Origin: Fimbriimonas ginsengisoli Gsoil 348
GTDB lineage: Bacteria; Armatimonadota; Fimbriimonadia; Fimbriimonadales; Fimbriimonadaceae
Direction: 5' to 3'
Assembly: GCF_000724625.1 (NCBI RefSeq)
Contig: NZ_CP007139.1
Span: 2,108,001-2,172,000, forward strand
Length of the DNA stretch: 64,000 nucleotides
Both the position numbers and the translations under genes were made by a program. Positions 1-7,398 of the stretch are shown here, piece after piece (position 1 is the stretch's first letter; each line of letters begins with the position of its first letter). Below the pieces are notes generated by a model. The model searched no databases and was not told where the DNA came from. It saw only the letters and a program-made list of their open reading frames with translations.

Positions 1-32
1 CGGGCATGGGAAGGAGCCAAACAGCTACCCTG

Positions 33-38
33 TAGGTT
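33..38 (+). promoter_or_regulatory. TANNNT -10 element, leaderless-type
   Basis: TAGGTT lies 6 nt (ATCAGC) before the ATG of the DEAD-box helicase at 45. No Shine-Dalgarno sequence fits, so the transcript probably begins at or next to the start codon. Confidence 0.45.
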
Positions 39-44
39 ATCAGC

Positions 45-1871
45 ATGCCCAAGCCAAACAAAGAAACGAAACGTAAGGGAGAGGCGCCGCCTAAGCGAAA
101 GGCCGGAGCGAAGTCCGTCGTCCCTAAAAAAGCGAAGCGCGAAGACTTCCTTCTCGACCCGAAATTCAAGAAAGCGAAGCCCGCCGCCGCCGGTGGCCCG
201 CCTAAGGAAAAGAAGGCGAGGGCCCCTCGCCCGGATGCCGTTCCAGAGTTCACTCCCGTGCCTCCGCTCGTTCGGGTTCCGGCCCCAGTCGAGCCGACGA
301 CGTTCGCGGAACTTGGACTCGACGAGCCGATCGTCCGCGCGGTCGCGGAGATGGGTTTCGAGACGGCAACCCCGATTCAAGCCCAGGCGATCCCGGTTCT
401 TATCGTCGGTGGCGACCTCATCGGTCAGGCCCAAACCGGCACCGGCAAGACGGCGGCGTTCGCCCTGCCCATCATTCAAAAGGTCGACGCAGATCTGAGG
501 AAGACCCAGGCCCTCGTTCTCGCCCCCACGCGCGAGCTCGCGGTTCAGGTTGCGGGCGGCATCCACGACCTTGCCAAGCACACGACGCTTCGGGTCGTCC
601 CGGTTTACGGCGGCCAGCCGATCGACCGCCAGTTCCGCGCCCTTGCCCAGGGGGCTCACATCGTCGTGGGAACTCCCGGACGCGTGCTCGACCACCTTCG
701 CCGTGGCTCGCTTTCGCTCGCCGACGTCAAGATCTGCGTCCTCGACGAAGCTGACGAGATGATGGCGCTCGGATTTGCGGAAGACATGGAAGCGATCCTC
801 AGCCAACTTCCGGACACGCGCCAGCTCGCTTGTTTCTCCGCTACGATGCCTCCGCGAGTAAAGACGCTTACCGAGCGGTTCCTGCGCGACGCCCGACATA
901 TCGCGATCGACTCGCAACACCGCACGGTCGACAACACGAACCAGACTTACTACGAGGTTCCGAAAGGGAAGAAGCTCGAGGCGTTGGCCCGGGTGCTGGA
1001 TATGGAAACGCCGGGGTCGACCATCGTTTTCTGCCGTACACGGCAGGATACGAACGACCTGACTGAAGCGCTACGCCTGCGCGGCTATAACGCAGAGGCG
1101 CTGCACGGCGACATGGGGCAAACCGAGCGTGACCGCGTCATGCGCAGGTTCCGGGACGGGCAAGCCGACCTGTTGATCGCCACCGACGTAGCCGCCCGCG
1201 GCCTCGACGTCGACAGCGTCACCCACGTTATCAATTACGACATCCCGTGGGACGTCGAGCAGTACATCCACCGGATCGGCCGGACCGGCCGGGCGGGGCG
1301 TTCGGGCGACGCGATCACTTTGGTGACCGGCAAGGAACGTCGTCAGCTTCTGTTCATCGAACGGATGACCGGGGCGCCGATCAAGCCGGCGCGGATCCCG
1401 ACCGCCGCCGACATCTCGGCCCGCCGCCGTGAGCTCTTCGCAGGGTCCTTGCGAGATGCCTTGGAGGCACGAAACTTCGACGGCCATTTGGCGACGGTCG
1501 AGGAGTTGGCGGAAGAGTACGATCACTCCGAAATTGCGGCCGCCGCGCTTCAGCTTCTGTGGGAGAGCCGGCATGACGCGGTCGACTCGGTAGCCGAGGA
1601 GTTGGCGATCGATTTCGAGCAGCCGGAGCAGGGAATGAGCCGCCTCTTCATCGGGATGGGCCGCCAGGACGGTCTACGCCCCGGCGATCTGGTGGGAGCG
1701 ATCACGAACGAGGCAGGCTTGATCGGCAAAGCGATCGGCGTCATCGACATCCTGGACCGCACCGCCTTCGTCGAGGTCCCCGCGGGCGACGCGGAACGGG
1801 TGATTCAGGCGTTGGAGAACGCGAAGATCCGGAATCGCCGGGTGAAAGTGCAACTAGCCAGACCACGGTAA
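45..1871 (+). CDS. deaD: DEAD-box ATP-dependent RNA helicase with DbpA-type RNA-binding domain (CsdA/DeaD-like)
   Basis: This is an RNA helicase of the DeaD/CsdA group, expected to unwind structured RNA during ribosome assembly, mRNA decay or cold adaptation in the cytoplasm. Residues 1-65 form a Lys/Pro-rich basic extension. The helicase core follows: Q motif around 106-117, Walker A AQTGTGKT at 129-136, DEAD at 234-237, SAT near 265, and motif VI HRIGRTGRAGR near 408. The last ~75 residues (from RLFIGMGRQDG to VKVQLA) match the DbpA RNA-binding fold. The 608-residue length is normal for DeaD. The ATG at 45 has no ribosome binding site but follows a TANNNT element. The gene appears monocistronic, and a palindromic repeat begins at its stop codon. 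Confidence 0.95.
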   Translation: MPKPNKETKRKGEAPPKRKAGAKSVVPKKAKREDFLLDPKFKKAKPAAAGGPPKEKKARAPRPDAVPEFTPVPPLVRVPAPVEPTTFAELGLDEPIVRAVAEMGFETATPIQAQAIPVLIVGGDLIGQAQTGTGKTAAFALPIIQKVDADLRKTQALVLAPTRELAVQVAGGIHDLAKHTTLRVVPVYGGQPIDRQFRALAQGAHIVVGTPGRVLDHLRRGSLSLADVKICVLDEADEMMALGFAEDMEAILSQLPDTRQLACFSATMPPRVKTLTERFLRDARHIAIDSQHRTVDNTNQTYYEVPKGKKLEALARVLDMETPGSTIVFCRTRQDTNDLTEALRLRGYNAEALHGDMGQTERDRVMRRFRDGQADLLIATDVAARGLDVDSVTHVINYDIPWDVEQYIHRIGRTGRAGRSGDAITLVTGKERRQLLFIERMTGAPIKPARIPTAADISARRRELFAGSLRDALEARNFDGHLATVEELAEEYDHSEIAAAALQLLWESRHDAVDSVAEELAIDFEQPEQGMSRLFIGMGRQDGLRPGDLVGAITNEAGLIGKAIGVIDILDRTAFVEVPAGDAERVIQALENAKIRNRRVKVQLARPR

Positions 1872-1964
1872 TTCCGGAGCCCCCTCCTCGTCGCACGACA
1901 AACTGCCGGTAACTCCGAAACGGCTAATTTGCGATGAGGAGGGGGTTGGGGGTGGAGAATTCCG
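1870..1964 (+). repeat. Family A palindromic repeat, copy A1
   Basis: An imperfect palindrome with arms reading GGAGCCCCCTCCTCGTCG and CGATGAGGAGGGGGTTGGGG. It is bounded by ATTCCGG and GAATTCCGG. It begins at the helicase stop codon and is one of two inverted copies bracketing the DUF559 gene. The loop is more diverged than in the other copies. Confidence 0.85.
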
Positions 1965-1981
1965 GGTATTCAAAGCCACAA

Positions 1982-2395
1982 ATGCGCGCAAATAGCCGCA
2001 ACCGGTCGAGCGAAGCGCTCCTCAGAGCACGAAAACAGCGGAGAGAGATGTCCATCTCAGAGAATGTCCTTTGGACACTCATCCGTAAAGAAGCGCTCGG
2101 CTTCGGCTTCAAGCGGCAAGTGCCGGTGGGAAACTACTGGCTCGACTTCTATTGTCCCGAAGCAAAGCTCTGCATTGAGGTCGATGGAGAGCAACATCTT
2201 TTGCGAGCCGATCGCGACGTCCGGCGAGACCAAGCGCTTCTTGAGATGGGAATAAAGACGATCAGGGTCCCCAGCCTCGATCTCTTTGAAAGGACGAGTG
2301 CAAAGGTCTCGGCTCATCTTGAGTCGATCACTCGCGAGTGCGAGCAGCGCAGCCGTCGGCTGCGTCACGAGAAGAGATTTGGTGGCGAGAGGTAG
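1982..2395 (+). CDS. DUF559 (Vsr/very-short-patch-repair-like endonuclease fold) protein
   Basis: A short PD-(D/E)XK-like protein of the DUF559 family, related to Vsr mismatch endonucleases. Visible family features are the arginine-rich start (RARKQRREMSISENVLW), LGFGFKRQVPVGNYWLDFYCPEAKL, the conserved CIEVDGEQH, and IKTIRVPSLDLF. The frame is open back to an ATG at 1934, but that start lies inside the palindromic repeat. The ATG at 1982 leaves a normal-length 137-residue protein. The gene is enclosed by inverted copies of the same repeat (A1 upstream, A2 downstream), so gene plus repeats look like one unit. Biological role is unknown. Mobilisation or maintenance of the repeat is my inference. 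Confidence 0.85.
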   Translation: MRANSRNRSSEALLRARKQRREMSISENVLWTLIRKEALGFGFKRQVPVGNYWLDFYCPEAKLCIEVDGEQHLLRADRDVRRDQALLEMGIKTIRVPSLDLFERTSAKVSAHLESITRECEQRSRRLRHEKRFGGER

Positions 2396-2402
2396 GCTTT
2401 CT

Positions 2403-2463
2403 TTCTCCACCCCCAACCCCCTCCTCATCGCACAAACATCGACGAGGAGGGGGCTCCGGACTA
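2403..2463 (-). repeat. Family A palindromic repeat, copy A2 (inverted relative to A1)
   Basis: Reads on the minus strand as GGAGCCCCCTCCTCGTCGA, GATGTTTGTGCGATGAGG, then AGGGGGTTGGGGGTGGAG. It overlaps the stop codon of the PhyH gene (2461-2463) and starts 8 bp after the DUF559 stop. Confidence 0.85.
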
Positions 2464-3198
2464 GGCGTTTTCGTAAGTATTTCCGGCCATGTCGATGCCG
2501 CGGGCTAGCCAGATTTTGTGGCCCTGGTTTCGCTCGGGGAAGACTCTGCTGGTGGTGGGGAAGTAGCGCATGGTGTAGCCGGCTCGGCGGTAATCGCTCG
2601 TGTTGGCTTTGGCGCCATGGATGATTCGGCCTTCGTGGAGCGAACACTCGTTAGGTTCGAGGGTGAAGTAGACCGCCTTCGATTCGTCAACTTCCACAAT
2701 CTCCGAGGAGAAGATATTTCCCGCTGAGTCGACCGGTTTGTATTGGCTGAACCCGTTGGAGTGGGTGCCGGGAATTACGGCCATGCTGCCGTTCTCCGGG
2801 TTGGTTCTGTCAACGGCCAGCCACACGGTGCAGATCCCGGCCATGGTGGAAACGCGGCCATTCCAGTAGGAGGAGTCTTCGTGCCAGGGGGTGGCTTTGC
2901 CTACCTTCGGCGGCTTCGAAATGAAGTGGCTGCTCCAGAGGCCGATGTTCGGTCCGACCACCGGCTCTACCAGATCGAGGATGGTGTCGCTCAAGAGAAA
3001 CTCGAGGAGGCGCGGGTCTTTGAAGTGGATCACGTCCAAGCCATCCACTCCATACTTCTCCAAGTCTTCTTCGAAGATCGATTTGAGTCGCGCGAACTCG
3101 GACTCTTCAAAAACGGGACGGTTGTGGAGGACGTATCCGTCCTTTTCGTAGTGCCGGACCTCGTCCGGAGTGAGATGCGGCTTCGTGTAAGTGGTCAT
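2461..3198 (-). CDS. Phytanoyl-CoA dioxygenase (PhyH) family Fe(II)/2-oxoglutarate oxygenase
   Basis: A cytosolic non-haem Fe(II)/2-oxoglutarate-dependent oxygenase of the PhyH family; the substrate cannot be read from sequence. The iron-binding HxD is visible as H106-E-D108 (PWHEDSSYW), with the distal His in RIIHGA (H194) and the 2-oxoglutarate-binding Arg near R205. At 245 residues it is typical for bacterial PhyH proteins. The start is the ATG at 3198. It is transcribed divergently from an AraC-type regulator 93 bp away, so the regulator may control it. The stop codon overlaps palindromic repeat A2. Confidence 0.9.
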   Translation of the reverse strand: MTTYTKPHLTPDEVRHYEKDGYVLHNRPVFEESEFARLKSIFEEDLEKYGVDGLDVIHFKDPRLLEFLLSDTILDLVEPVVGPNIGLWSSHFISKPPKVGKATPWHEDSSYWNGRVSTMAGICTVWLAVDRTNPENGSMAVIPGTHSNGFSQYKPVDSAGNIFSSEIVEVDESKAVYFTLEPNECSLHEGRIIHGAKANTSDYRRAGYTMRYFPTTSRVFPERNQGHKIWLARGIDMAGNTYENA

Positions 3199-3279
3199 CG
3201 TTGAGCTCTCGTTGCAGCGGATTAATCCATTTAGTCACGATTGAGTTCTGGATTCTTCGCCAGGGTTGACCTCTTCTTG

Positions 3280-3285
3280 TACTCT
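3280..3285 (+). promoter_or_regulatory. TANNNT -10 element, leaderless-type
   Basis: TACTCT is followed by GTTGAT and then the ATG of the AraC regulator at 3292 (6-nt gap, no Shine-Dalgarno). Confidence 0.45.
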
Positions 3286-3291
3286 GTTGAT

Positions 3292-4149
3292 ATGAGCTCG
3301 CCGCGCCTCGTTCGCCTCTCGGAAGTGGCGCCTGGGCGCGAGTTTCACGCCGCTCTCGTCGATTCTTCTTCGGCTCGCCAGGGACGCGCGCCCCACACTC
3401 ACGACTTTCACGAGGTGATGGTGGTGCTTCAGGGAAGCGGGCTCCACTTGGTAAACGAGCGAGAGCAGACGTTAGAGGCAGGCGCCGTGGTGTTCGTCCG
3501 CTCGTCGGATGTGCACGGCTTCCGGGTCCCTCGGGCGGGCGAGCTTTTCTTTGTGAATGTCGCCTTCCCGACCTCTCGCTGGGAGCGGCTCGCCGAGAGC
3601 TTTGGCTTGGGCAACGAGTGGCGGGTTTGGCGGTCGTCGGCGACCCCGCCGCTAGCCCGGCTGCCGGCATCGGAGCGGCAGGCGTCGGAAGCGGCGGCGA
3701 TGCGGGCGGTGCGGGACTTTCACGAGGGGGGCGAGGCGCTGGCGTTGGCCCGGTTTCTTACCTCGGTTCTTCCCGCTTTCGCCGCTACCAACAGCCAAGC
3801 AGTGGACATGCCGGCGGGACCTCGTTGGCTGGAACTGGCGCTTGGCTCGATGCAGCGGGAGGAGAACCTGGTCGACGGGCTTCCCCGACTCGTCGAACTG
3901 GCCGGGGTGTCGCTTCCCCACCTTTGCCGGACGATGCGGGCGCAGTTGGGGAAGACTCCCACCGAGTGGATTAACGACGCTAGAATGCGCCGCGCCGCGA
4001 CGCTTTTGGCTACGACGCGCGCAGAGGTTCGAGAGATCGTAGCCGAGTGCGGGATGGAGAACGTGTCGTACTTCTATCGCCAGTTCCGCCGCCGGTATGG
4101 CGCGTCGCCGCTGGAGTATCGCCGTCGAGAGGGAGGCCGGCTTGCCTGA
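3292..4149 (+). CDS. AraC-family transcriptional regulator with cupin sensor domain
   Basis: A transcription factor with an N-terminal cupin-like sensor domain (residues ~1-150, including HTHDFHEVMVVLQGSG and a GAVVFVRSSDVHGF strand) and a C-terminal double helix-turn-helix AraC domain (residues ~180-280). The second helix-turn-helix reads REIVAECGMENVSYFYRQFRRRYGASP when split around its core. A TTG at 3241 is in frame, but the ATG at 3292 is preferred because it begins at the domain boundary and follows a TANNNT element. It is divergent from the PhyH oxygenase, a common arrangement for AraC regulators and sugar- or small-molecule-catabolic oxygenases. The target is inferred only from position. 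Confidence 0.9.
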   Translation: MSSPRLVRLSEVAPGREFHAALVDSSSARQGRAPHTHDFHEVMVVLQGSGLHLVNEREQTLEAGAVVFVRSSDVHGFRVPRAGELFFVNVAFPTSRWERLAESFGLGNEWRVWRSSATPPLARLPASERQASEAAAMRAVRDFHEGGEALALARFLTSVLPAFAATNSQAVDMPAGPRWLELALGSMQREENLVDGLPRLVELAGVSLPHLCRTMRAQLGKTPTEWINDARMRRAATLLATTRAEVREIVAECGMENVSYFYRQFRRRYGASPLEYRRREGGRLA

Positions 4150-4756
4150 TTTCGACGGGCCGGACATTATCGACTTTGAGCTGGATGGCTGGGACGGGGA
4201 CGCGGAGCCCCAAGCCACTGCGTCACCGGCCGACTTTCTCGATAAGGAAACGGGGGTCGTGTGGCTTCGAATGGTTCCGTACCACGTCGAACGGCTTCAC
4301 GGCCCCTTACCGGCCGTCATCCCCCGAGGGGACGCGGCGCGGTTGGCGGGCCTTCCATTCCCCCTGCGTCGAGGGGCGCCTACTTACGACCTTCACTTGC
4401 AAGGGGACATGAAGGAGCCGTTTCGGGATATGCACGCCTATGCGCTGACGCCGTTCGGCTGGGTCGCGTTTCCTCAACTCCATTTTGTTCATGGCCGGCT
4501 GAAGGGCTTGTCGATGCAACCGCACGCTTTGACCGACACTTTGGATACTTACGCGCGGGTTGCGGTCTGGCTCGAGTCGGAGCTGGGACCACCTTCGGTT
4601 CGGAAGGGCCGTCCCCCTCGATGTCATCGCCGGATCTCGCCGGCGCGTTGGCAGTGCTTACCCGCATTCGTCCAGTGGCGGTTTGCCTGGGGAACGGTGT
4701 CGCTCTCGTTTGATATGCGGGACTACGAGACCGAACTCGTCGTCCGCTGGAAATAA
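4142..4756 (+). CDS. Conserved-looking protein of unknown function
   Basis: I do not recognise a family. The protein is ~204 residues, acidic at the N-terminus (PDFDGPDIIDFELDGWDGD) and rich in aromatic residues and prolines, with no signal peptide or membrane segment. The TTG at 4142 overlaps the last 8 bases of the AraC gene and fits translational coupling. An in-frame ATG at 4097 would give a 53-bp overlap and a basic tail that looks like shadow sequence. Codon usage matches the neighbours (GC-rich third positions). It is probably co-transcribed with the AraC regulator. Confidence 0.6.
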   Translation: MPDFDGPDIIDFELDGWDGDAEPQATASPADFLDKETGVVWLRMVPYHVERLHGPLPAVIPRGDAARLAGLPFPLRRGAPTYDLHLQGDMKEPFRDMHAYALTPFGWVAFPQLHFVHGRLKGLSMQPHALTDTLDTYARVAVWLESELGPPSVRKGRPPRCHRRISPARWQCLPAFVQWRFAWGTVSLSFDMRDYETELVVRWK

Positions 4757-4758
4757 TC

Positions 4759-4764
4759 TATCCT
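4759..4764 (+). promoter_or_regulatory. TANNNT -10 element, leaderless-type
   Basis: TATCCT, then TCCGCC, then the ATG of the glycosyltransferase at 4771. No Shine-Dalgarno is present in the gap. Confidence 0.5.
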
Positions 4765-4770
4765 TCCGCC

Positions 4771-5835
4771 ATGCGAGTCCTCTTCGTAAACCGTGCCGAT
4801 GCCGACACGCGTCCGGGGGGTGACACCGTCCAGATGCACGAGACGGCCAAGGGGTTGCGCCGGATGGGGGTAGAGGTCGAAGAACGTCTGGGACCCCAAT
4901 CCGAGGAGGCGTACGGCGGTTACGACGTTGTCCACCTGTTCAACTTGCAGACTCCGGAGTTCACGCTGGTCGAGGCGGAGAAGGCGAAATCGGCAGGGCG
5001 TAAGCTCGCGGTCTCCACCATCTACTGGGACTTCTCGGGCGAGCTTCTGCTCGCGCAGTCCGCAAGATGGGCTCGTATCGCCTCTCTTACGGGTCGTCCC
5101 GCTGCCCTCTGGGCCGCCCGGAAATGGTCGGCAAAGCACGCGGCCGAGCCTCGGCGGCAGGTATCCCGGATCATCGAGCTTGCCGACGTACTGTTGCCCA
5201 ACAGCCAGGAAGAGGCCGTGCATCTGCGGCGGCTTACGCCGTCCCTCCGAACGGTTGCGGTGGTTCCGAACGGAATCGACGCCGACCGGTTCGATCCGAC
5301 GCGCGTTTTGGATCTCCCCAAGTGGGCGAAAGATCGGGGCGTGGAGAGCGGAGCTTATCTCTTAGTGGCTGCCCGCGTCGATCCGCACAAGAATCAGGTT
5401 ACGTTCTGCCGGGCGCTCAGAGGGTTCTCGTCCCCGATCGTGTTGGCAGGCCAAGTCACGGATGCCAATTTGGTCCGGGAATGCGAGGAGTCTGGCGCGA
5501 TTTTCGTCGGCTCGCTTTCCGGCGACGAACTTGTCGCCTCGTATAGCCACGCGAAGGTGCACGCTCTTCCGAGCTTTCGGGAAACTCCGGGCTTGGCTTC
5601 CCTGGAGGCGGCGGCGATGGGTTGCGCCATCGTTAGCACCGACGTTGGCTCCGCGCGAGAATATTTCGGGGACGAAGCTGACTATTGCTCGCCGCACTCC
5701 GCGGATTCGATGCGGATCGCGGTTGCCTCGGCTTGGGGCGCGGGGGCTCCGGTTGGATTGTCCGCCCGAATACGGGAGAAATACACATGGGATGCGGCGG
5801 CGAAAGCAACGTTGGCGGCCTACGAGCGGCTTTAG
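4771..5835 (+). CDS. GT4-type glycosyltransferase (family 1 superfamily, GT-B fold)
   Basis: A retaining nucleotide-sugar glycosyltransferase with the GT-B fold, probably adding a sugar to a lipid, polysaccharide or small acceptor. The N-terminal domain begins MRVLFVNRADADTRPGGD, the loop typical of GT4 enzymes. The C-terminal domain shows the ARVDPHKNQ segment and the donor-binding FRETPGLASLEAAAMG motif (around residue 270), followed by PIVSTDVGSAREYFGD-like sequence. At 354 residues it is full length. No membrane segment is visible, so it is cytosolic or peripheral. No polysaccharide cluster surrounds it, so the acceptor is unknown. Confidence 0.88.
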   Translation: MRVLFVNRADADTRPGGDTVQMHETAKGLRRMGVEVEERLGPQSEEAYGGYDVVHLFNLQTPEFTLVEAEKAKSAGRKLAVSTIYWDFSGELLLAQSARWARIASLTGRPAALWAARKWSAKHAAEPRRQVSRIIELADVLLPNSQEEAVHLRRLTPSLRTVAVVPNGIDADRFDPTRVLDLPKWAKDRGVESGAYLLVAARVDPHKNQVTFCRALRGFSSPIVLAGQVTDANLVRECEESGAIFVGSLSGDELVASYSHAKVHALPSFRETPGLASLEAAAMGCAIVSTDVGSAREYFGDEADYCSPHSADSMRIAVASAWGAGAPVGLSARIREKYTWDAAAKATLAAYERL

Positions 5836-5883
5836 CTACCGCGCGCAGCGTAGGCGGAAGAGGGGTGGGGCGGTGAATGGGAT

Positions 5884-7392
5884 ATGATTCGGCACACTAA
5901 GATGCGAGTTCTCTCCCTTTCGGTACTTGCCGCCCTTGCTACGGCCGGCTATGGGCAGACGACGCCCAAGAACATGACCTTTTCGACCGCGCTGAAGAGC
6001 GTGGCGGTGTTCCGAGACGGGTTCGGATACTACGTGCGGGAAGGGAAAGTTAAGCTGGAAAACGGCTGGGCGACCACCGACTTGGTGCCGCAGGCGATCA
6101 AAGGGACGGTTCGGTTTTACACGCTGGATAAGAACGACAAGATCGACCAGGTCGTGATCGGGAAAGAGAACCGGCTCGACTTCGCCAGCCCGGCGGAGAT
6201 CAAGGCGCGGCTGGCGGACAAGGTCGGCTTGAAGCTGACGGTGATCACGCGAAGCGGGCAGCGTTACGAGGGTCAACTCGCGAAGATTCTGGACGACATG
6301 CTCTTGCTGCGGGTCGGAGATGCGTTCACCGGCGTTCCTTACGACAGCATCCAAACGATTTTGCTGACCGGATTTCCGGTGCGAATCAAGGTGACGACGG
6401 ACAGTCCTAATAAGGTCGTCGGGATCGGAGTGGCGTACCTGCAGGAAGGGATCCGGTGGGAGCCGAGCTATGTATTGGACGTCCACGGCGATACCGGATC
6501 GCTGGCGCTGAGGGCGTCGATGCAGAACACGACGGAGGCTCTAAAGGACTCCGACGTTTTCTTTGTCGTCGGCTCGCCGTTCGTCGCGAACCGCGGGATC
6601 ACCGATATGCTGGCGCCGATGCCAGTTGCGCCACCTGCCGACAAGGATACGAAGCCTGAGAATCCGGTTCGACGCGCCGAGGTCGAGGCGGAGGAGGCGA
6701 AACGGGGGAACGTGGAGAGCGCCGCCGTTACGAGGGAAGAGGCGGGCGAGCTTTACTACTATCACAAGCCAGGTCTGAGCCTGGCGAACAACGACGTCGC
6801 AATGATCTCCGTGTTCGAAGCGGTTGTGCCGGTATCCCCGCGGTTCGAGTGGAACGCCGACGGCGAGGAGGTTTCTTACCTCGTGAGCATTCAAAACAAA
6901 TCGAGCCAGCCGCTAACGACTGGCCCCGTCTTCGTGCTCGAGGATGGCAAAGCGATCGGGCAGGAAAACGTAAAGTACACGCCCGCAAACGGCACCGCCG
7001 AGATCCGGCTGTCGCGGGGAATCGGCCTGAAGGTCGCAAAAACGGAAGCCGAGGTGAGGCGGGGGGCGCCGGCCCATGTCGGTAAGACGGACTACATCCC
7101 GGTCTTCTTGAAAGGGACGCTGACGATCACCAACTACAAGACCACGAAGGCGACGGTGCGAGTAACCAAGACTGCGCGTGGAAAGGTGAACGAGCTTTCC
7201 GACGGCGGGGTGGTGAAGCAGACTCAGATCCTCAACGGCGAACCGAACCCGATCAACGACCTCGAATGGAAGGTGGACGTGGCGCCAGGGGCCACCAAGA
7301 CGATCACCTATACGTTCGAAACCTACATGTCGGCCGAGCGGGCGGGGTCGCCGCCAATCCCTTCGGGCAATGGGGATGTCGATCGGGGCTAG
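5884..7392 (+). CDS. Secreted DUF4139-like protein
   Basis: An exported protein of ~500 residues with a signal peptide (MRVLSLSVLAALATAGYGQ) after either the ATG at 5884 or, less extended, the ATG at 5902. The mature part begins with a strand-rich segment (SVAVFRDGFGYYVREGKV, then FYTLDKNDKIDQVVIG). It continues into the GVAYLQEGIRWEPSYVLDV and LRASMQNTTEALKDSDVFFVVG signature that I associate with DUF4139. The end is a beta-rich region with KATVRVTKTARGKV and a final GATKTITYTFETYM strand. Function is unknown. The next gene starts only 6 bp downstream, so the two probably form an operon of secreted proteins. Confidence 0.7.
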   Translation: MIRHTKMRVLSLSVLAALATAGYGQTTPKNMTFSTALKSVAVFRDGFGYYVREGKVKLENGWATTDLVPQAIKGTVRFYTLDKNDKIDQVVIGKENRLDFASPAEIKARLADKVGLKLTVITRSGQRYEGQLAKILDDMLLLRVGDAFTGVPYDSIQTILLTGFPVRIKVTTDSPNKVVGIGVAYLQEGIRWEPSYVLDVHGDTGSLALRASMQNTTEALKDSDVFFVVGSPFVANRGITDMLAPMPVAPPADKDTKPENPVRRAEVEAEEAKRGNVESAAVTREEAGELYYYHKPGLSLANNDVAMISVFEAVVPVSPRFEWNADGEEVSYLVSIQNKSSQPLTTGPVFVLEDGKAIGQENVKYTPANGTAEIRLSRGIGLKVAKTEAEVRRGAPAHVGKTDYIPVFLKGTLTITNYKTTKATVRVTKTARGKVNELSDGGVVKQTQILNGEPNPINDLEWKVDVAPGATKTITYTFETYMSAERAGSPPIPSGNGDVDRG

Positions 7393-7398
7393 CCGTTG

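Noticed and set aside
3266-3271. TTGACC as a -35 box for the AraC gene
   Set aside because: It lies only 8 bp before the TACTCT element, too close for a sigma-70 spacer. A -10 at 17 bp from it would fall in the coding region.
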